64,000 nucleotides of DNA from NCBI RefSeq assembly GCF_000374045.1, contig NZ_KB893321.1, forward strand, positions 76,466-140,465, given 5' to 3'. Of the stretch, positions 34,083 through 43,153 are shown piece after piece. The position numbers were made by a program, and so were the translations under genes. The notes under the pieces are model-generated. The model made no database searches, had not been told where the DNA came from, and saw nothing but the letters and a program-made list of their open reading frames with translations. The first letter of the stretch is position 1; the number at the start of each line of letters is the position of its first letter. The stretch comes from Segetibacter koreensis DSM 18137. GTDB lineage: Bacteria; Bacteroidota; Bacteroidia; Chitinophagales; Chitinophagaceae.

Positions 34083-34157
34083 GGAGATCGTAGCTCAGTT
34101 GGTTAGAGCGTCAGTTTGTGGCACTGAAGGCCGTGGGTTCGAAACCCATCGGTCTCC
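34083..34157 (+). tRNA. tRNA-His (anticodon GTG)
   Basis: The cloverleaf folds from the sequence. The acceptor stem has eight pairs including the extra G at -1 (34083) opposite C73 (34157), the identity element of histidine tRNA. The D-arm is GCTCAGTTGGTTAGAGC, the anticodon loop TTGTGGC carries GTG between TCAGT and ACTGA, and the T-arm is GTGGGTTCGAAACCCAT. The CCA end is not encoded. A hairpin terminator follows directly. Confidence 0.96.
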
Positions 34158-34160
34158 CTC

Positions 34161-34197
34161 AAAAAAACCTTGTTGCAACAGGAACAAGGTTTTTTTA
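34161..34197 (+). terminator. Terminator after tRNA-His
   Basis: AAACCTTGTT (34165-34174) / AACAAGGTTT (34183-34192) with an 8-nt loop, followed by a T-run. It separates the tRNA from the DUF445 gene. Confidence 0.88.
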
Positions 34198-34221
34198 TTT
34201 AAAATAAATCCTGTATTTCAT

Positions 34222-34827
34222 ATGAGTTGGATCCTAATTATCATTCCTGTTATATCTGCATTTATTGGTTGGTTTACAAACTGGATAGCAATTAAAATGC
34301 TTTTTCACCCCAGGGAACCGAAAAAAATTCTAGGAATTACTTTCCATGGCATCTTTCCTAAAAGACAGCAGCAGTTCGCAATGAAACTCGGTAAGCTGGT
34401 AAGTAATGAATTACTTTCATTTTCAGAAATTGAAGAGAAAATTTCAAATCCGGCAAATGTGGAGAAAATACTGCCCGTGCTCGAAAAACATATAGATATA
34501 TTTTTAAAAGAAAAACTTGCTACAGAAATACCGATGATCGGTATGTTAATCGGAGAAAAAACTATATCGCAGGTAAAAGCTGTATTTATGAAAGAGTTGC
34601 AGGAATTGTTTCCTGTTTTAATGAAACAGTATATGACTACTTTGGAGCATGAACTAAATCTCGAAAAAATAGTTATTGAAAAGGTAGGGAAATTTTCGTC
34701 TGATAAACTGGAGGATATTCTAAACCAGATCATGTCGTCAGAATTCCGATTTGTAGAAATTATTGGCGCAGTTTTGGGTTTTATAATAGGGTTGATACAA
34801 GTATTGATAACTGTGGCAACGGTCTAA
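34222..34827 (+). CDS. DUF445-family membrane protein
   Basis: A 201-residue protein with an N-terminal helix (residues about 2-20, WILIIIPVISAFIGWFTNWIAIKMLF) and a C-terminal one (about 178-198), the usual two-helix frame of DUF445/YheB-like proteins. The conserved F-T-N-W-x-A-x-K-M-L-F-x-P and HGIFPKRQQQFA-x-K-x-G stretch is intact. The start at 34222 is chosen because the longer frame from 34099 would read through the tRNA and terminator. Function unknown. Some relatives are spore or envelope proteins. Confidence 0.9.
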   Translation: MSWILIIIPVISAFIGWFTNWIAIKMLFHPREPKKILGITFHGIFPKRQQQFAMKLGKLVSNELLSFSEIEEKISNPANVEKILPVLEKHIDIFLKEKLATEIPMIGMLIGEKTISQVKAVFMKELQELFPVLMKQYMTTLEHELNLEKIVIEKVGKFSSDKLEDILNQIMSSEFRFVEIIGAVLGFIIGLIQVLITVATV

Positions 34828-34943
34828 ATGTAGCCTTCTTTTTTTGTTTTTATTAACTCCGCTTATCCGGTTATTTTGCCACTTATCATTTTTAAAAACC
34901 AATGTTCCAACTCTATAAGGAACTTTAATTATTAAATGATATT

Positions 34944-37607
34944 ATGAAAAAATTACTACTCACTTTTTCACTACTTATTTCTGTTGCTATAATGGCACAA
35001 ATGCCGCAGGGACGCGGTTCATTTAAAGGTGGAAAAAACCAAAATTTTAATGTAGGACATTTATATGGAAAAGTGGTGGATAGTAAGACGGGGAAAGGTA
35101 TAGACGGAGCTTCTCTTCAGTTATTAGGAAACCGCTTCGACTCCACCTCGGGGCAAATGATATCTTCTACTTTAAAAGCAGCAATCACCAATTCAAAAGG
35201 TGAGTTTGATCTTGATAATTTGCCAGTAAGGGGAAATTCTATCCTTAAGTTTTCAGCAGTCGGGTATAAACCTATTGAACAAAAAATATCTTTTGGGGTA
35301 AAAATGCCGCAAGGTGGAGACCAGGGAGAAAATGCCAGAGAGCAAATGATGAGCATGATGGACAAAGACCTGGGAAACATAAAACTGCAACCAGACGCAG
35401 CAGTTCTTGCAAATGTGACAGTCACTTCTACAAAAGAATTGTTTGAAATGGGTGTAGACAGAAAGATTTTCAATGTAGATAAAAATTTAACGAGCCAGGG
35501 ACAAACAGCCACAGAAATAATGAAAAGCATTCCTTCTTTAAGTGTAGATATAGATGGAAATGTGACAATGAGAAATGCAACTCCTACCTTGTTTGTTGAT
35601 GGACGGCCTACTACCCTTACCATGGACCAGATACCGGCAGATATAATCGAAAAGGTAGAATTGATTACCAATCCTTCCGCAAAATTTGATGCTTCTGGTG
35701 GTAATGCAGGTATTTTAAATATCGTTTTGAAGAAAAACCGGAAAGTTGGGTACAACGGAGGAATACGTGTGGGTGCCGATACACGTGGAAGAGTAAATCT
35801 AGGTGGAGATATTAATTTCAGGCAAAATAAAATAAACTTTTTTGCCAGTGGAAATCTCAACCAACGCAAGTCGAAATCGACTGCAACCACAGATCGTACA
35901 AACCTGAGCAATGGCGTGCCTGTTAGCAGAGTGTACCAGCGAAGCAATCCTATAAGCACAGGTTATTTCGGATTTATTCGGGGAGGTTTTGATTATCTGA
36001 TAGACAATCGCAATACCCTTACTTTAAGTGGAAACTATAATAAAGGAAGTTTTAATTCCTCTGACAATCAACATGTTGATTCTTCATTAATTATCAACCC
36101 TTCATTCAATACTGTTAATCAGACCAGTGACCGGAATTTTCAAAACCTGGGATCGCAATTAAGCTATAAACACAACTTTGCTAAAAACGGCCACGAACTT
36201 ACTGCAGACGCTAATTATAATTCAAGTAAAAATGATAACGTTAATTTCATTAATACCCAGACTTATGATCTTGCATCTACTGTAAAAGGTTTACCGGTAA
36301 TGCAGCAATCAACGGGTGGTGGAAATAGTAAAAATTATACTTTTCAATCAGATTATGAAAACCCTTTTTCTGACAATCAGAAAATAGAAGCAGGTGTAAG
36401 GGCAGCAATAAGAGATTTTGAAAATAATAATAATCAATACTTCTTTAATCATGCACTCAGCAAATATGTACTGTCCCAGAGAATAAGCAGCAACTATAAA
36501 TTTACCGACAAAGTATATGCTGCTTATGGTACTTATAGTTTAAAATTAAAAAAGTGGAGTTACCAGTTTGGCCTTAGAGTTGAAAGTTCATCATACGATG
36601 GATCGATCATAGGAAAAGATATATTGGGTCGGGATTCTCTTTCAAGTTTTAAGGTAGATTTTCCTTTATCGCTTTTTCCCAGCGCTTTTATTACTTATAA
36701 AATTTCTGATAAAGAAGATTTTCAGATGAATTATTCCAGAAGAATTAACCGCCCCAACTTCTGGCAGTTAATACCATTCACCGATTACTCTGATCCCTAT
36801 AATTTAAGTGTTGGTAATGCACAATTAAAGCCTGAGTTCACAAATTCTTTTGAGGTATCTTATAACAATAATTACAAAAAAGGAGCAAATTTTTTAGTTA
36901 GCGGTTTTTTTAAATATAATACAAACCTTATTACACGTTATCAATACCTTGGAGCAAACCCTGATACTGCTCACCATTATTCAGCCAGTGACAGTGTTCT
37001 ATTCAATACTTATTTAAATGCAAACAACAGTTTTACTTATGGCCTGGAGTTAACCAACAGAATTCCGGTAACAAGGTGGTGGGACATGACAGCCAACTTT
37101 AACCTGTTTAATTCTAGAATAAACTTAAGCGATCCTAAACAAAGCAGCCTTACCAACCAAAGGACCAGTTGGTTTGCAAAATTGAATAACAGTGTTAAGT
37201 TCCCTAAAAAAATCTCTCTGCAGTTATCAGGTGAGTATTACGCTAAAACTGTGTTACCACAAGGAGGTGGCGGCGGACGTGGTGGTTTTGGCGGTGGACC
37301 GGTTGCTACCGCTCAGGGCTATATTAATCCACGTTATTCGTTTGATATTGCGTTACGAAAAGACTGGACATGGAAAGGCGGCAATAGCGCCTCCCTTACC
37401 GTTAGCATGAATGATTTCTTACGAACACAATTATACAGTACCTATTCCGAATCTCCATTTTTGATGCAAACCTCTGAGAGAAGAAGAGACCCTCAGATAC
37501 TCAGAGTTAACTTTGCTTATCGCTTTGGTAAGTTTGATGTAAACCTGTTTAAAAGGAAAAATAACAAAGAAGAGCAGGGCGGAAACGATATTATACCTGT
37601 TCAGTAA
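34944..37607 (+). CDS. TonB-dependent-type outer-membrane beta-barrel receptor (carboxypeptidase-regulatory domain)
   Basis: Large outer-membrane protein of 887 residues. The signal peptide (about 1-18, ending MAQ) is followed by a CarboxypepD_reg-like domain (about 32-115, GKVVDSKTGKGIDGASLQLLG), a plug domain (about 140-270, TATEIMKSIPSLSVDIDGNVTMRNATPTLFVDGRP and the IEKVELITNPSAKFDASG box), then a beta-barrel of the outer-membrane beta-barrel 3 type. A glycine-rich insert (about residues 773-786) lies in the last third. It is a single gene between terminators. Substrate is unknown and no SusD partner is present. Confidence 0.92.
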   Translation: MKKLLLTFSLLISVAIMAQMPQGRGSFKGGKNQNFNVGHLYGKVVDSKTGKGIDGASLQLLGNRFDSTSGQMISSTLKAAITNSKGEFDLDNLPVRGNSILKFSAVGYKPIEQKISFGVKMPQGGDQGENAREQMMSMMDKDLGNIKLQPDAAVLANVTVTSTKELFEMGVDRKIFNVDKNLTSQGQTATEIMKSIPSLSVDIDGNVTMRNATPTLFVDGRPTTLTMDQIPADIIEKVELITNPSAKFDASGGNAGILNIVLKKNRKVGYNGGIRVGADTRGRVNLGGDINFRQNKINFFASGNLNQRKSKSTATTDRTNLSNGVPVSRVYQRSNPISTGYFGFIRGGFDYLIDNRNTLTLSGNYNKGSFNSSDNQHVDSSLIINPSFNTVNQTSDRNFQNLGSQLSYKHNFAKNGHELTADANYNSSKNDNVNFINTQTYDLASTVKGLPVMQQSTGGGNSKNYTFQSDYENPFSDNQKIEAGVRAAIRDFENNNNQYFFNHALSKYVLSQRISSNYKFTDKVYAAYGTYSLKLKKWSYQFGLRVESSSYDGSIIGKDILGRDSLSSFKVDFPLSLFPSAFITYKISDKEDFQMNYSRRINRPNFWQLIPFTDYSDPYNLSVGNAQLKPEFTNSFEVSYNNNYKKGANFLVSGFFKYNTNLITRYQYLGANPDTAHHYSASDSVLFNTYLNANNSFTYGLELTNRIPVTRWWDMTANFNLFNSRINLSDPKQSSLTNQRTSWFAKLNNSVKFPKKISLQLSGEYYAKTVLPQGGGGGRGGFGGGPVATAQGYINPRYSFDIALRKDWTWKGGNSASLTVSMNDFLRTQLYSTYSESPFLMQTSERRRDPQILRVNFAYRFGKFDVNLFKRKNNKEEQGGNDIIPVQ

Positions 37608-37630
37608 AAATTACAACAAAACATAAAAAA

Positions 37631-37667
37631 GCGAGCGCTATAATAAGTAAAGCACTCGTTTTTTTTT
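37631..37667. terminator. Terminator between the receptor gene and pcm
   Basis: GCGAGCGCT (37631-37639) / AGCACTCGT (37651-37659) pairs except for one mismatch and one wobble, with T-runs on both strands. It serves both converging genes. Confidence 0.7.
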
Positions 37668-37693
37668 ATATTCAGACCTTAGTATTTAAGTTT

Positions 37694-38353
37694 TTAATTG
37701 CCGCTTTTGCCCTCAAGCATTGGCACAAAGGAGAAGTTTTCAAATCTTTCTTCACTATAAGTTCCATCGGCTAATTTTGTAAGCCTGAGCATTTGTTGAA
37801 ATGGACCTAAATCAATAGGAATAACCATATAGCCTCCTGTTTTCAATTGTTGAATAAGCTTGGGAGGAACATATGGAGCAGCAGCAGTTATGATTACTTT
37901 ATCAAAAGGGGCAAAGGTTGGCAAGCCTTCAAAACCATCACCGTAAAAAAATTTGATATTCGGATATTTACTTTTAAAAATAAAAAGCTTGTTTTGTTCG
38001 AAAAGTTTTTTTTGCCTTTCTATTGTAAAAACCTTTGCACCCATTTCCGCCAAAACCGATGCCTGGTAAACACTCCCGGTACCAATTTCAAGTACTTTGT
38101 CGTAAGGCTTAATCTCTAAAAGCTGGGTCTGGTAAGCAACCGTATAAGGCTGAGAAATTGTTTGTCCTTCCGCAATCGGAAACGCCCGGTCTTCATATGC
38201 AATTTTGCTGAAAGCTGAATCAAGAAAAAAATGCCTTGGAATGTTATTTATTGCAGTTAAAACATTTTCGTCTGTAATTCCTTTTTTTCTCAATTGGTCA
38301 ACCAACTGTTTGCGTAAACCTTTGTATTGATATGTGTCAGTGTAGTTTTTCAT
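37694..38353 (-). CDS. pcm: Protein-L-isoaspartate O-methyltransferase
   Basis: Methylates isoaspartyl residues in ageing proteins as the first step of repair. The SAM-binding motif is VLEIGTGSVYQASVLAEMGAKVFTIER, with a serine-valine in place of the usual G-S-G-Y form (GTGSGYQ) at its end. IAEGQTISQPYTVAYQTQLLEI and GDGFEGLPTFAPFDKVIITAAAPYVP match the family. The start at 38353 (MKNYTDTYQYKG) is preferred to 38389. It is 219 residues, the normal size. Confidence 0.93.
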   Translation of the reverse strand: MKNYTDTYQYKGLRKQLVDQLRKKGITDENVLTAINNIPRHFFLDSAFSKIAYEDRAFPIAEGQTISQPYTVAYQTQLLEIKPYDKVLEIGTGSVYQASVLAEMGAKVFTIERQKKLFEQNKLFIFKSKYPNIKFFYGDGFEGLPTFAPFDKVIITAAAPYVPPKLIQQLKTGGYMVIPIDLGPFQQMLRLTKLADGTYSEERFENFSFVPMLEGKSGN

Positions 38354-38471
38354 ACCGGGCTGCAATTTACTTAATGACGCTGACTGCAACTACTTTTACC
38401 TAAAATTACGCTTATTTGTGAAAAACATAAATAGCATGAATAAATAATGAACAATCTATAAAAAGTAAAGC

Positions 38472-39950
38472 TTATTTATTAATATTTAGCTCTGAAGCAG
38501 ATGCTGGTGTCATCTCATGCTTAAGCAACTCATAAAGCCGTTCAAACTTATTGAAGCAGTTGATGTATAATTGATGATTACTGGCAATGGGATTATATGT
38601 AACCGAAGCGTGGTTTTGAAAGGCAGTATTAATTCCTACCGCTTCTGCTCCCAGCATTACCGCACCTAATGCCGAACTTTCCACTGCTTCAGACACCAGT
38701 ACCTTTATGTTGAAAACATCAGCAAGAATCTGAAGCCATAAAGTGCTTTTAGCAAAGCCACCCGAAGCATGAAGTTCTGTTATCTCTTTATTTTCAGCTA
38801 AAATTTTTCCTATACTGTATAAACTGAAAATTACTCCTTCCATTGAAGCCCGAATTAAGTGCGCTTTAGTATGTGCGATATGCAAACCGAAAAATACTCC
38901 TTTAGCATTTGAATTCCATAACGGTGCTCTTTCTCCTAAAATATACGGGAGAAATATTAAATCTTCGCTGCCTGCTTCAACTGCTTGTGCCTGTTCATAC
39001 AGTTTTTCATAACTCTCGCCCGTTTCCAGGAGTGCTTCTTTTAACCATTGCAAGACAACCGCTCCATTGTTATTTGCTCCGCCTGCTATATAAAGATTGT
39101 CTTTTAAATGGTAGCAAAAAGTTCTCATTTTAGAATCAGTTTCAGGGGCAGAAACAACCATGCGAGCTGCGCCGCTTGTACCAATGGTTATCGCCATAGC
39201 ATTTTTGCCGGTAGCGCCAGTGCCAAGGTTAGACAATGCACCATCACTGGCACCAATTACAAACGGAACATTTTTGAGGATTGAGAGTGTAGGATTTTGA
39301 CCTTTATAATAAATTAAATGCTTTGTCGTAACAACCTGCGATAAAAGTGAAGAAGTAATTCCTATGAAGTCTAATATTTCTTCATCCCACTGCAGCGTTT
39401 TGGTGTTTAATAAACCGGTGGCTGAAGCTATTGAGGTATCGACAACAAAGTCTCCGAAAAGCTTATAAAAAACATATTCCTTGATGCCAATAAATTTATA
39501 AGCAATATTAAAAATATCAGGCTGATTTTCCTTAAACCACAGCAGCTTGCATAGCGGAGACATAGAATGAACAGGCACTCCGCTTGCTGAATAAAACTTG
39601 TGTCCTTTTTCACTGCTTCTTAGTTTTTCCGCAATTATATCTGCCCGGTTATCTGCCCAAATTATACATTGTGACAGCAGATTTCCTTTTTCATCTACAG
39701 CTATAACGCTGTGCATGGCTGCGCTAAATGAGATAAATACAGGTAGTTCGGGAGACATTTCCTTTACAACCTTTTCAATTCCCTTTAAAACCGCCTCAAA
39801 TATTTCGTCGGGGTTCTGCTCACTTCGGTTAGGTTGAGGATGGTTCATTTCGTAATCGAAGGAACAGCTTGCAATAACTTCTCCTTTAACAGAAAAAGCA
39901 ATTGCTTTCGAAGAGGTTGTGCCTATGTCAATGCCAAGGTAATAGTCCAT
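38472..39950 (-). CDS. FGGY-family carbohydrate kinase, gluconokinase-like
   Basis: The N-terminal phosphate loop DIGTTSSKAIAF and the C-terminal FGGY part (LHASGGFAKSTLWLQILADVFN) define the family. SFSAAMHSVIAVDEKGNLLSQCIIWADNRA and TIGTSGAARMVV resemble gluconate kinases. The start at 39950 (MDYYLGIDIG) gives 492 residues, a usual size. The ATG at 39989 would add a charged 13-residue stretch and nearly touch the preceding receptor gene. It follows that gene at 41 bp on the same strand, but a functional link to metal uptake is not obvious. The substrate remains a family-level guess. Confidence 0.85.
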   Translation of the reverse strand: MDYYLGIDIGTTSSKAIAFSVKGEVIASCSFDYEMNHPQPNRSEQNPDEIFEAVLKGIEKVVKEMSPELPVFISFSAAMHSVIAVDEKGNLLSQCIIWADNRADIIAEKLRSSEKGHKFYSASGVPVHSMSPLCKLLWFKENQPDIFNIAYKFIGIKEYVFYKLFGDFVVDTSIASATGLLNTKTLQWDEEILDFIGITSSLLSQVVTTKHLIYYKGQNPTLSILKNVPFVIGASDGALSNLGTGATGKNAMAITIGTSGAARMVVSAPETDSKMRTFCYHLKDNLYIAGGANNNGAVVLQWLKEALLETGESYEKLYEQAQAVEAGSEDLIFLPYILGERAPLWNSNAKGVFFGLHIAHTKAHLIRASMEGVIFSLYSIGKILAENKEITELHASGGFAKSTLWLQILADVFNIKVLVSEAVESSALGAVMLGAEAVGINTAFQNHASVTYNPIASNHQLYINCFNKFERLYELLKHEMTPASASELNINK

Positions 39951-39991
39951 TTTTATATAGAGTCGCTTATTTTTATCGCTGAGATCCAAAT

Positions 39992-42607
39992 TTATTTAAT
40001 CCTGAACCGAAATCCCCCATAAAACATTCTTCCCGTAATTGGCCCCCACGTCATAGAAGCATCAAAATAAGGACTGAAAGTTTGTTCGGGGGCTATAATT
40101 GCATTTTTTTGAAAATAGTTCGTCAGGTTTTCACCGCCTATATAAATATCTATAAGATCTTTCTTTCCTATAGTTTTACTTACCTGTGCATTCATTACAA
40201 CAAATGAGGGCGAATAATCGGGGCGTTGATACCTTTCTGGGTTACTTTTCGTTGATGGCAATCTTTTCCTTCCGCTACAGCTTACAGTATAGTCAAACTT
40301 CCATCCATTTGTTTCATAAGCTAAGTTGGCAAACGCCCTGTTTTGTGCAGTTAATGGTTTTTGCAATAATTGATCGCTATACATTGTTTTTACATCAAAC
40401 AAGCGATACGCCAGCCTTACATCAAATCGTTTGACCGGTATAAAAGACAATTCTGCCTGTAGACTGTTTGAATATGATTTACCGTTTAGATTGTAAAACT
40501 TTATAACACGTGGGTCTTCTACGTCTGCTACCACCTGGTTAGTAAAATCGTTCCTGAAAAAATCTACTCCGACTGTTGCCGTACGATGAAATAGTGTAAA
40601 CTTTTGGTCTACAGTTATTCCTTTGTTCCATGCTACTTCAGGCTGCAAGCCGTAAGCTCCGCCTGCGCCTGGTGCAATTATATTTACTTGTCTCGAACTG
40701 ATGAGAACACCGTTATTTTCTGCAAAAATGTTTGCCGTTCTCTGCCCTCTTCCTGCACTTACCCTTATTACTGTTCCTTTAATTGGCTCATACCTGGCAT
40801 TTAATCGGGGAGTTGTAAACCATCCATATAAGTTATTATAGTCTTCACGCAGACCTGCAACAACATCAAATTTATCAGAAGGTGTATAGGTGTACTCAAA
40901 AAAAGCTCCGGGCACTATTTCAGTTCTTTTGTAATTATTTGCTTTAAAATCTTCGTTGTATTTGTCGTAAACATAACTAAAACCTGTCCTGAATTTATGA
41001 GTTGTTGTATGTATAATAGACTGATAAATAAGGTTTGAATAAAAGTTTTGTTGCTGTGCGTTGTATTTTGTTAGGCCAAAATACGAGTTTTGTTTATGCT
41101 CAAATGCAGATAGTTGCAACCCTATGCTTTGATATTTCTTTTGAGGAAACACGTAACCAAGTTTTCCAAATCCCTCTACCCTTCTTGTATTGATTTCTAA
41201 ACCATAATTATTAGTAGTAAATTTATCTGTTGAGGGATTATAGTTTATCTGTCCCCCGGTTTTTTTGTCATCTAAGAACTTAATACCAAACTGAGACATT
41301 AACCCCTTATTGTTATCATAACTCCACCTGTTAATTGCACTGAATAAATTGCCTGTGGGCAAATCCCTGAAGCCATCTTTATTGAAATCTAACCGGTTGT
41401 TCTTTAAAAAATCATGGTGTAGCAACAAAGCAGTTAACCATTTTTTACTGATCTTTTGAGAAAGATTTAGGTTAAGGTCTGTTTTACCAAAATCATTTAT
41501 GTACATATTGGCATATAGTCTTTCACTATTCTGAGGCTTCTTTAATTCCACGTTTATCTGGCCTGCAATGCTTTCATAGCCATTTGCTACCGAACCTGTT
41601 CCTTTACTTAATTGAATACTTTCTACCCAGGTTCCTGGAATTGAATTTAATCCCAAAAAGGTGGCCAAACCTCGGGGACCAGGTAAGTTCTCAACAGTAA
41701 GTTGACTATAAATACCGGCTAAACCTAAAAGCTGAATCTGTTTAGAGCCGGTAACAGCGTCGTTATAAGAAACGTCGACTGAAGGATTTGTTTCAAAACT
41801 TTCGCTAAGGTTACAACAGGCAGCTTTAAACAATTCTTTCTCACTCATCGTTTCGGTGCGAAATGCAGTAGAAGTATTTATATATCTTGAAAGTTTGGAT
41901 GCTGTAACTTTTACCTCGTTTAGCCTGTTGTTTGTTGCCAGTATCATTTTAAGATCCTGTGCGTCATTCACCAAAATTGTATCTGCCTTGTAACCGGAAT
42001 AACTGATAATAAGACGGTTCCCTGAATGCTTGATTGCAAAAGAACCGGTATTATCTGTTACAGTACCCTGGTTCGTTCCGAGCCACATTATACTTGCGCC
42101 AGCCAAGGGTATAAAAGAACCTTTTTTATCTTCTTCCAAAACAACCCCTTTTATTATTTGTCCGGGTGTTGCAATGGATGAGGTTGTAACGGAGTCAGTA
42201 GCATGTGTTGCACTTTTTTGTTCACCTGCTCCGTGATTCATTGCTGGGTCATCCATATTTTCCGTTTCCCGGTAATGGCAGCATGAAGGCAATTGGTTGT
42301 AGGCTACATCAGTCGCCTTTTTTTCATAAGTATCGTGACCTGCGGCTGTTATTTTGTTTTGAATCTTTTCTAAGGAAATGCGGGAAGGGTCAAAGGATAA
42401 TGAAAGAATTTTGGTATCAATATTCCAATCGGCTAATGTTATTCCTTTTACTTTTAATGCATTTTCTATTCGATGCTTGCACTGTTCGCATACGCCATAC
42501 ACTTTAAACGCAACTGTAGTGTCATGTAAAGGATTGTTACTGGCTTGAGCAAAAGATTCTAAGTTAACAAACACTAAAGCCGCGATGGCTAGTAGTAGTT
42601 TTTTCAT
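39992..42607 (-). CDS. TonB-dependent receptor with an N-terminal HMA metal-binding domain
   Basis: Outer-membrane receptor of 871 residues with an unusual start. After a signal peptide (about 1-22) comes an HMA domain (about 29-95) with metal motif CEQC, followed by a cysteine/histidine-rich NQLPSCCHYRE. Next are a CarboxypepD_reg domain (about 150-232), a plug (about 245-370, with NLSESFETNPSVDVSYNDAVTG and QIQLLGLAGIYSQLTVENLPGPRG), and the barrel. The HMA domain suggests that the receptor handles copper or another soft metal, or a metal complex. It is downstream of the HYC_CC_PP gene in the same direction, and an inverted repeat lies just upstream (42647-42673). Confidence 0.9.
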   Translation of the reverse strand: MKKLLLAIAALVFVNLESFAQASNNPLHDTTVAFKVYGVCEQCKHRIENALKVKGITLADWNIDTKILSLSFDPSRISLEKIQNKITAAGHDTYEKKATDVAYNQLPSCCHYRETENMDDPAMNHGAGEQKSATHATDSVTTSSIATPGQIIKGVVLEEDKKGSFIPLAGASIMWLGTNQGTVTDNTGSFAIKHSGNRLIISYSGYKADTILVNDAQDLKMILATNNRLNEVKVTASKLSRYINTSTAFRTETMSEKELFKAACCNLSESFETNPSVDVSYNDAVTGSKQIQLLGLAGIYSQLTVENLPGPRGLATFLGLNSIPGTWVESIQLSKGTGSVANGYESIAGQINVELKKPQNSERLYANMYINDFGKTDLNLNLSQKISKKWLTALLLHHDFLKNNRLDFNKDGFRDLPTGNLFSAINRWSYDNNKGLMSQFGIKFLDDKKTGGQINYNPSTDKFTTNNYGLEINTRRVEGFGKLGYVFPQKKYQSIGLQLSAFEHKQNSYFGLTKYNAQQQNFYSNLIYQSIIHTTTHKFRTGFSYVYDKYNEDFKANNYKRTEIVPGAFFEYTYTPSDKFDVVAGLREDYNNLYGWFTTPRLNARYEPIKGTVIRVSAGRGQRTANIFAENNGVLISSRQVNIIAPGAGGAYGLQPEVAWNKGITVDQKFTLFHRTATVGVDFFRNDFTNQVVADVEDPRVIKFYNLNGKSYSNSLQAELSFIPVKRFDVRLAYRLFDVKTMYSDQLLQKPLTAQNRAFANLAYETNGWKFDYTVSCSGRKRLPSTKSNPERYQRPDYSPSFVVMNAQVSKTIGKKDLIDIYIGGENLTNYFQKNAIIAPEQTFSPYFDASMTWGPITGRMFYGGFRFRIK

Positions 42608-42646
42608 TTTCAGAAAATAAAATAATTGATGATTTAATTGTTTTGG

Positions 42647-42673
42647 TACTAATACGAGAAAAATCGATTAGTA
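42647..42673. promoter_or_regulatory. Inverted repeat upstream of the HMA-receptor gene
   Basis: TACTAAT-A-CGA, a 6-base centre, TCG-ATTAGTA. The arms sit 40 bp before the receptor start. It could be an operator or a weak hairpin, and there is no T-tract. Confidence 0.4.
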
Positions 42674-42695
42674 TTAAAAAATATCAAACAATTAA

Positions 42696-43079
42696 TCAAA
42701 TTCTGAAAACGCAGTTTTGAATACAAAGGGAAACAGAAGATGTTATTAAAGGCGGACCAGTAGGTAATTCATTTACTGGCTTTTCACTAACAGGTAAAAT
42801 GTTAACGTAGTAACGGGGAGATACAAAAGCAGGTTGAATACAATTAAGGGTCAACTGTTTTACAGTTTTTTCCTGGTCGGCTTTCAGTTTGAACTCAAGC
42901 TTTTTATTATCGCAACACTTTTGCTTTGAAACTTGCTTACCAGGTAAACAATCTTTCTTTTCATTTTGAGAAAACGAGATATTGTCAAACTTGCCACAGC
43001 AATAATGAAAGGTTACCGACATGCCTGATGAAGACAAGCTATAAACAAGTATTAATACTATTACAAGAAACCTTTTCAT
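42696..43079 (-). CDS. HYC_CC_PP-type secreted cysteine-rich protein
   Basis: A 127-residue protein with an N-terminal signal (residues about 1-20), then the three conserved spots that name the family: HYCCGKF, KQKCCDNKK and TGPPLI. Cysteines and histidine in an exported protein suggest metal binding. The family occurs in Bacteroidota next to metal-related receptors and HMA proteins, as here. It lies between the two receptor genes, 88 bp before the HMA receptor start. A -7 box (TATTTTTG on the minus strand, 43085-43092) lies so close to the ATG that any transcript from it would be almost leaderless. Confidence 0.82.
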   Translation of the reverse strand: MKRFLVIVLILVYSLSSSGMSVTFHYCCGKFDNISFSQNEKKDCLPGKQVSKQKCCDNKKLEFKLKADQEKTVKQLTLNCIQPAFVSPRYYVNILPVSEKPVNELPTGPPLITSSVSLCIQNCVFRI

Positions 43080-43153
43080 TAGTGCAAAAATAAAAAATAT
43101 AATTCAAAGAAGTTCAAAGGTTTTAAGGCCTGTATTGGAAGAAGTTGTTGATG

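Noticed and set aside
34099-34221. Open frame extending the DUF445 gene upstream to 34099
   Set aside because: It runs through the tRNA-His gene and its terminator. The conserved protein begins at the ATG at 34222.
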